Below, piece by piece: positions 7,194-11,002 of a stretch of DNA of 11,002 nucleotides. A model generated the notes under the pieces. The model was given only the letters and a program-made list of their open reading frames with translations. It made no database searches and was not told where the DNA came from. The stretch covers positions 1 through 11,002 of the forward strand of contig CAZLQJ010000057.1 of the NCBI GenBank assembly GCA_964561705.1. The letters are read 5' to 3'. Numbering within the stretch: position 1 is the first letter of the stretch; each line of letters starts with the position of its first letter. The position numbers and the translations under genes are program-made. Source of the stretch: HGM12587 sp964561705 (lineage in GTDB: Bacteria > Bacillota > Clostridia > Lachnospirales > Lachnospiraceae).

Positions 7194-8780
7194 ATGGGCA
7201 AATATATCGGAATTGATCTGGGAACGACTTTTTCAGCGGTTGCTTATATTGATGATAAAGGAAATCCGGTCATAGTTCCAAATAAGCAGGGGGAAAATAC
7301 AACACCGTCTGCAGTTTTGTTTGGTGGCAAAAAACCGGTTATTGGAAGTGTGGCAAAAAGAAAAAGTATTACTGATCCAAAAAATTTTGAGGCTTTTGCC
7401 AAAAGGCATATGGGGGAAAAAACCTATAGCTTTACTACAAAGGACGGAGAAACATTTAAGGCGGAAGAAATCTCGGCATTAATCTTATCAAAACTTAAAT
7501 CAGATGCAGAGGAATATCTGGGAGAAAGTGTTGAAGGGGCTGTGATTACGGTACCGGCTTATTTTGGGGATCCTCAAAGACAGGCGACCAAGGATGCGGC
7601 AAAAGCAGCGGGATTGCCAGTGTTGGATATGATCAATGAGCCAACTGCTGCGGCAATTGCATTTGGTATTAGTCGTAATGTTGGAAAAAGCCAAAAGGTT
7701 ATGATTTATGATTTTGGAGGCGGAACTTTTGATGTTAGCGTACTGGATATTGATGAAGACAGTATTCGAGTAATTGCCACGAATGGGGATCATAAACTGG
7801 GTGGTTATGATATTGACATGGCATTGGTTGATTATGTGAAAAATAAGGCAAAAGAAAGTGGCTTGGATATTGAAAAAGATGTAAAAGCAATGCAGAATCT
7901 TATGATTCAGGCAGAAACTGCGAAAAAAGAATTGTCTGTGGATGATACAACAGAAATAACAATTTACATCCAGGGTGAAGATTTTTCAATCGAAGTCGAT
8001 AGAGAAACGTTTGAAGAATTAATAGAGACAATACTTGATACCACACTGAGTATTATGCAAAAAACATTAGAAGATGTTGAACTGGAATATTCGGATTTGG
8101 ATAAGATTCTTTTGGTTGGTGGAACTACAAGGATACCTGCAATCAAAGCAATGATTGAAGAAGAATCCGGAATTGTTCCATCTTCAGAAGTACATCCAGA
8201 TGAAGCGGTGGCAATTGGCGCGGCATATCATGCTGTGGATGTCGTGAAACAAATGGCGAATGGAACTTTCAAAAGCGAAAATTCTGATAGTGAAGCGGCA
8301 GCACAAGCTGTTGCAGCTGGAGCAGTTCCTGAGCTGGAAAAGAACTATACATTTCAAGATGTTACAAGTCATGGAATTGGAGTTGTTATTTATGATCCGA
8401 CATTGGAAAAGAGCATTAATTCGGTGATTCTGAAAAAGAATACACCAATTCCGGCCGAGGTTGTAAAAGATGGCTATAGTACAACCGCACCGTATCAGGA
8501 AGGTATTCGTTTGATTGTAACCCAGGGAGAGAAAGAAGAATTAGATTATGTAACGATTATTGGTGAGGCTGATTTGAAAATCAGACCGAGAGATAAAATG
8601 GTTCCAATTCGTTGTATTGTAAGCTGTGATGGTGATGCAATTATCCATGTGCGTGCGATTGATATGGATGAAAATGTAGATTTGGGTGAAATTACGATCA
8701 ATCGTGATAAACATAATATGACGGAAGAAGAAGTCCAGCAAGCGGCAATTAGAATTAACAAATTGAACATAGGAGAGTAG
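7194..8780 (+). CDS. Lidless Hsp70-family chaperone (DnaK/HscC-like)
   Basis: A 528-residue Hsp70, against about 610-640 for DnaK. The nucleotide-binding domain (1-352) is complete: phosphate-1 IDLGTTFSAV (7-16), K70, AVITVPAYFGDPQRQAT (116-132), INEPTAAA (147-154), phosphate-2 DFGGGTFD (173-180, with T178 and D180 equivalent to DnaK T199 and D201) and adenosine motif LLVGGTTRIP (306-315). An Ala-rich stretch (361-383) leads into the interdomain linker, where the usual LLLDVT reads TFQDVT (386-391). The beta substrate-binding domain (about 392-505) is present with NTPIP and the IHVRAIDM strand. The protein stops at about 528, at the position of the first lid helix of DnaK (NMTEEEVQQA aligns with DnaK GLNEDEIQKM), so the alpha lid is missing. 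ATP hydrolysis should be intact, but client trapping will differ. It lies five bases before the J-like gene, its probable partner. The short Hsp70 HscC with membrane J-proteins DjlB/DjlC is a known parallel. It is not the housekeeping dnaK: no grpE, hrcA or canonical dnaJ is next to it. Confidence 0.94.
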   Translation: MGKYIGIDLGTTFSAVAYIDDKGNPVIVPNKQGENTTPSAVLFGGKKPVIGSVAKRKSITDPKNFEAFAKRHMGEKTYSFTTKDGETFKAEEISALILSKLKSDAEEYLGESVEGAVITVPAYFGDPQRQATKDAAKAAGLPVLDMINEPTAAAIAFGISRNVGKSQKVMIYDFGGGTFDVSVLDIDEDSIRVIATNGDHKLGGYDIDMALVDYVKNKAKESGLDIEKDVKAMQNLMIQAETAKKELSVDDTTEITIYIQGEDFSIEVDRETFEELIETILDTTLSIMQKTLEDVELEYSDLDKILLVGGTTRIPAIKAMIEEESGIVPSSEVHPDEAVAIGAAYHAVDVVKQMANGTFKSENSDSEAAAQAVAAGAVPELEKNYTFQDVTSHGIGVVIYDPTLEKSINSVILKKNTPIPAEVVKDGYSTTAPYQEGIRLIVTQGEKEELDYVTIIGEADLKIRPRDKMVPIRCIVSCDGDAIIHVRAIDMDENVDLGEITINRDKHNMTEEEVQQAAIRINKLNIGE

Positions 8781-8785
8781 AAACG

Positions 8786-10063
8786 ATGGCGGGCAAGAAA
8801 AACAATTTACCAAATAATCTGATAGATTATTATGCAGTATTTTTGTTAGATAGAAATTTAAGTGCAAAAGAGATAAAGAAGAAATTAAGAAGTATTCAGG
8901 GAGATATTCGAGAGAATATGTCTTCTGGATCCTTGAATAGTGAAGAAGTATTGGCAAAATTACAGGCATCATTCCATCAGGTAGCGGATGCTTTAAAAGT
9001 ATTTAAGAATGATGAGACAAAGAAAAAATACGATGCACAGTTGGATGAAGCGTACGCAACAGGTGCATTGAACACAGAAGCACAGAAGGTAGCTGAAGAT
9101 TTATATGCGGAAATTGAGGCATTATTTTTAAAAGGAAACTATCAGAAAGCTGCACAGAAGTGTACAGAGGCATTGAATAACAATGTAAGAGATGCAAAGA
9201 TTTATGGATTGCTTGCAAGAAGTTATTATGCGCTGAGAGATGTTGTACGTTCTGTAAATACCGTAGCAGAGGGAATAAAAATACATCCAGAAAATATGGA
9301 ACTTCTGCGAATTGGAGCACGTTTTACGAATGAGGGTCAGGGGGATTTTAATACTGCACAGGGATATATTAATCGTATGTTTGACTTGGATCAGGATAAT
9401 AAATATGCTCATGCAGAACAGATTTATCTGTATTTATGCAATGATAAAATAGATCTTGCATATCAGAACATTGATAATTATATCAATCAACATCCGCAGG
9501 ATAGTGAATTTAGAAAACTTTGTGCATACGACTTGATTGGTCATTCTTACAGTTATTATACGAAAGATGATACATCGAATTCCTATTATATCATTAGCAA
9601 GGAGGATTATGAAAACTGTGTTGATATTTGTGAAAAGGCAGTTTCCCTGTACAATGACGAAAATACAGTAAAGAATCTTGAAAATGCAAAAGCTTATGGT
9701 GAAATAGAATTTAACGAAGATAACAAGGAAAATATTATTTGGACAGCAGTGGCAGGCGTTCTTTATCTGTTTGCTGCGATTATGGCATTTTCATCTGCCT
9801 CACAAACGGGAACGGGTATTGGTTTGTTAACAGCAATTCCTATTGTTGCGTTAGGTGTTGGTGTCCTTTATTGTGCGGTTGGCTTGTATCAGGTTAGTAA
9901 ACGTCCGTATTGGCAGATCTATAAATATTATATGACCGGCAAACGTGAAAAAAGAGAAAGAATTTTTATTATCATTGGTAATATCTTTGGCTGGTATATT
10001 AAATTCAGTTTCAAATTAGCAAAATGGATATTTAAATTGACTTTTCATTTGGCGTTTAGATAA
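8786..10063 (+). CDS. Degenerate J-like domain, TPR repeats and C-terminal membrane segments
   Basis: A 425-residue protein with three parts. Residues 13-90 look like a J-domain: D14-Y-Y opening, basic helix II (27-42), a helix around 53-73, and the ending F73-KNDETKKKYD83 that matches the 'LSDPEKRxxYD' end of J-domains. The HPD tripeptide that triggers Hsp70 ATPase is absent; the region reads QGDIRENMSSG. Residues about 100-300 are helical with TPR-like repeats (ALFLKGNYQKAAQKCTEAL at 112-130 is the clearest). Two hydrophobic segments follow, about 318-335 and 344-369, and an amphipathic or third hydrophobic stretch at 393-421. No N-terminal signal is present, so the J/TPR part most likely faces the cytosol. 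The ribosome binding site AGGAG lies at 8771-8775, inside the end of the Hsp70 gene, which is five bases upstream. The stop overlaps the next start as TAATG, so the toxin-like gene is probably translated by coupling to this one. Likely role: membrane anchor and partner of the neighbouring Hsp70. Confidence 0.82.
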   Translation: MAGKKNNLPNNLIDYYAVFLLDRNLSAKEIKKKLRSIQGDIRENMSSGSLNSEEVLAKLQASFHQVADALKVFKNDETKKKYDAQLDEAYATGALNTEAQKVAEDLYAEIEALFLKGNYQKAAQKCTEALNNNVRDAKIYGLLARSYYALRDVVRSVNTVAEGIKIHPENMELLRIGARFTNEGQGDFNTAQGYINRMFDLDQDNKYAHAEQIYLYLCNDKIDLAYQNIDNYINQHPQDSEFRKLCAYDLIGHSYSYYTKDDTSNSYYIISKEDYENCVDICEKAVSLYNDENTVKNLENAKAYGEIEFNEDNKENIIWTAVAGVLYLFAAIMAFSSASQTGTGIGLLTAIPIVALGVGVLYCAVGLYQVSKRPYWQIYKYYMTGKREKRERIFIIIGNIFGWYIKFSFKLAKWIFKLTFHLAFR

Positions 10064-10767
10064 TGAAAAAAGAAATATCTTTTACTGAAAGCGAAAAGGA
10101 TCGAACTCATACAGAAACAGATGATAATGAAAAACGCAATGATGAAAATGTGAAAAGATTCTTTCAAAAATTTTCAGATAAATATCATAAATTAGAGAAA
10201 ACTGCATCAAAAAAAGAAAATGATGAATGGAATGCTGAAATTCAGCAGTTGGATGAAAATACTGCACCATATCCGGTGAATAATTATTTGAAAAAGGAAA
10301 ATGAATTGTCTCCGGAAGAATTTCATCAATTGGAGGAAAATGATGCGGGATATGTCAATGGACTGGTCTTGGATTATGATAACAAAGAAAATAGATTTCA
10401 AAATATTTATCAGACAACAGGTCTTCATAAAAATGCGATCCATTGGGGAGATTATGCGATAGAAGGTAGTGAAGAATATGTATTTCTAGAAAAAGGGATG
10501 GTATTGAGTCGATGGGGGGATGAAAATGGTACATTTATGTCAGATAAAAATACTGATTTTGAATCCTTGGAATTACCTACAATAAAAGAAAAAAATGAGC
10601 AGAAATTTTATGAAGTAAGGAAACCTTTTCCGGTAGAAGTCAGCACGGTGGCAGTACAGCCATGGAACGAAAATAAGCTAAAGAAGGATACTGGAGCATC
10701 GCAATTTAGGACACCCGTTAGGATTACAGAACTTCTGAAAGATGGATATTTAAAAGAAATCAAATGA
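10063..10767 (+). CDS. TNT-domain protein, probable NAD(P)+ glycohydrolase effector
   Basis: A 234-residue protein. Residues 1-60 are charged and probably unfolded, and include the motif K31-R-F-F-Q-K-F37. Residues about 120-233 match the TNT (tuberculosis necrotizing toxin, formerly DUF4237) domain, in family order: an acid/aromatic lead-in (HWGDYAIEG), GMVLSRWGDENGTFMS (145-160, the family's 'GxxLDRFGxxxGxYLS'), LELP (169-172), FYEVRKPFPV (182-191, 'YxVxKPxPV'), V-AVQPW (196-201, 'IAPWF'), the Gly-rich-Gln loop GASQF (211-215) and LLKDGYLKEI (224-233). TNT domains hydrolyse NAD+ and NADP+; the Arg of LSRWG (R150) and the Gln of GASQF (Q214) fit conserved active-site positions. No signal peptide, LXG, WXG100 or other secretion domain is present. 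It starts inside the previous stop (TAATG) with no good ribosome binding site, so its level is tied to the J-like protein. No immunity gene follows. The domain call rests on motif order only, and activity is inferred. Confidence 0.78.
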   Translation: MKKEISFTESEKDRTHTETDDNEKRNDENVKRFFQKFSDKYHKLEKTASKKENDEWNAEIQQLDENTAPYPVNNYLKKENELSPEEFHQLEENDAGYVNGLVLDYDNKENRFQNIYQTTGLHKNAIHWGDYAIEGSEEYVFLEKGMVLSRWGDENGTFMSDKNTDFESLELPTIKEKNEQKFYEVRKPFPVEVSTVAVQPWNENKLKKDTGASQFRTPVRITELLKDGYLKEIK

Positions 10768-10792
10768 ATATCAGTAGTTAGGCATTTTTTAT

Positions 10793-10828
10793 TTTCTCCT
10801 GATCCTGCAGGCGTGGGATCGGGAGAAA
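10793..10828 (+). terminator. Hairpin after the operon, probable terminator with poor T-run
   Basis: A 13-bp stem (10793-10805 with 10816-10828, one T-G wobble) closes a 10-base loop. It starts 26 bases after the last stop codon. The bases after it, CCTGTTATAAAAGC, are not a T-run; the T-rich stretch lies before the stem instead. It may still end the operon transcript or protect its 3' end. Confidence 0.55.
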
Positions 10829-10880
10829 CCTGTTATAAAAGCATATTTTGTTCTAAAAAATAAAAAAATAAAAAAAGTTG

Positions 10881-10909
10881 TTGACTTTTGCTTCGTGTCG
10901 TAGTATTAT
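10881..10909 (+). promoter_or_regulatory. Promoter of the tRNA-Val gene or tRNA operon
   Basis: TTGACT at 10881-10886, a 17-base spacer and TATTAT at 10904-10909 make a near-consensus housekeeping promoter. The tRNA begins 43 bases after the -10 box, as expected for a processed leader. Confidence 0.85.
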
Positions 10910-10945
10910 ATGCAAGTCGGTTGACGAAAGACAAGAGTCGACACG
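10894..10945. repeat. Seven-base inverted repeat flanking the tRNA -10 box
   Basis: CGTGTCG at 10894-10900 and CGACACG at 10939-10945 are exact inverse copies, one in the promoter spacer and one in the leader. The arms are 38 bases apart. It may be chance. Confidence 0.3.
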
Positions 10946-10952
10946 CAACTAT

Positions 10953-11002
10953 GGGATCTTAGCTCAGCTGGGAGAGCATCTGCCTTACAAGCAGAGGGTC
11001 AC
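10953..11002 (+). tRNA. tRNA-Val(UAC), 5' part, cut by the window edge
   Basis: The acceptor strand GGGATCT (10953-10959) is followed by T8-A9, a D arm GCTC/GAGC with the AGCTGGGA loop, and an anticodon stem TCTGC/GCAGA enclosing CTTACAA. The anticodon is TAC at 10986-10988, so valine. The variable loop has begun by the window end; the T arm and 3' acceptor lie outside. Further tRNA genes may follow under the same promoter. Confidence 0.93.

Larger units (their letters stand above)
10768..10952 (+). other. Intergenic region between operon and tRNA gene
   Basis: No open reading frame of note lies here. It holds a hairpin soon after the operon, an A-rich stretch (10855-10877), a strong promoter for the tRNA and a 43-base tRNA leader. 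Confidence 0.7.

Noticed and set aside
7194..8780. Housekeeping dnaK locus
   Set aside because: The lid is missing, the linker differs, and no grpE, hrcA or canonical dnaJ is adjacent.
1823..10878. Direct repeat AAAATAAAAAAAGT at 1823-1836 and 10865-10878 as flanks of a mobile segment
   Set aside because: The 14 bases are nearly all A, so chance matches are expected in this A-rich DNA, and nothing around them supports an element end.
10873..10889. AAAAGT-N5-ACTTTT at the tRNA -35 box as a third copy of the recombinase dyad
   Set aside because: The centre is 5 bases rather than 2, the arms are short and A/T only, and the sequence is explained by the A-tract and the -35 box.
10953..11002. tRNA-Val as the integration site of the operon
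   Set aside because: Elements usually integrate in the 3' end of a tRNA gene. Here the operon lies on the 5' side, the tRNA keeps its own promoter and leader, and its 3' end is outside the window. The recombinase is also not a large integrase.

Overview
The window looks like chromosome of a low-GC Gram-positive, most likely a gut Clostridia (Lachnospiraceae-like). The basis is A+T-rich DNA, strong GGAGG ribosome binding sites a few bases before ATG, stem plus T-run terminators, and a Firmicutes-style tRNA-Val(UAC). The genus cannot be set from the sequence alone. All genes read on the + strand.

Layout. 1-122: the last codons of an upstream gene and its terminator. 160-1020: a two-module vicinal-oxygen-chelate (glyoxalase-fold) protein, an ordinary chromosomal gene and less A/T-rich than what follows. 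1110-1718: a small serine recombinase with all catalytic residues, ended by a perfect 22-bp inverted repeat with a 2-bp centre. 1893-10767: six tightly packed genes (gaps of 13, 13, 37 and 5 bases, then a 1-base overlap), almost certainly one operon. 10768-10952: a hairpin and a strong promoter. 10953 to the window end: the 5' part of a tRNA-Val gene.

The operon encodes, in order: (A) a HerA/VirB4-like P-loop ATPase with a ~110-residue Ser/Thr/Asn/Gly-rich linker; (B) a small, highly charged, probably disordered protein; (C) a protein of unknown N-terminal fold with three BIG2-type Ig-like modules, no signal peptide, and a basic FFSRLFG tail; (D) an Hsp70 with an intact nucleotide-binding domain but no C-terminal lid; (E) a degenerate J-domain-like/TPR protein anchored in the membrane by two or three C-terminal segments; (F) a protein whose C-terminal half reads as a TNT (tuberculosis necrotizing toxin) NAD+ glycohydrolase domain. 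B, C and F share a short motif, K-x-F-F-x-[RK]-[FL], a candidate docking or membrane-binding element.

Inference: this is an uncharacterised chaperone/ATPase module built around a putative NAD-degrading effector at the membrane. It could be a defence (abortive infection) system in which the Hsp70/J-like pair holds the toxin inactive, or a toxin export device powered by the HerA/VirB4-like ATPase. No immunity gene is evident. The system-level function is a hypothesis. The individual family calls are well supported for the ATPase, Hsp70, recombinase and VOC protein, and good for TNT and the J-like/TPR protein.
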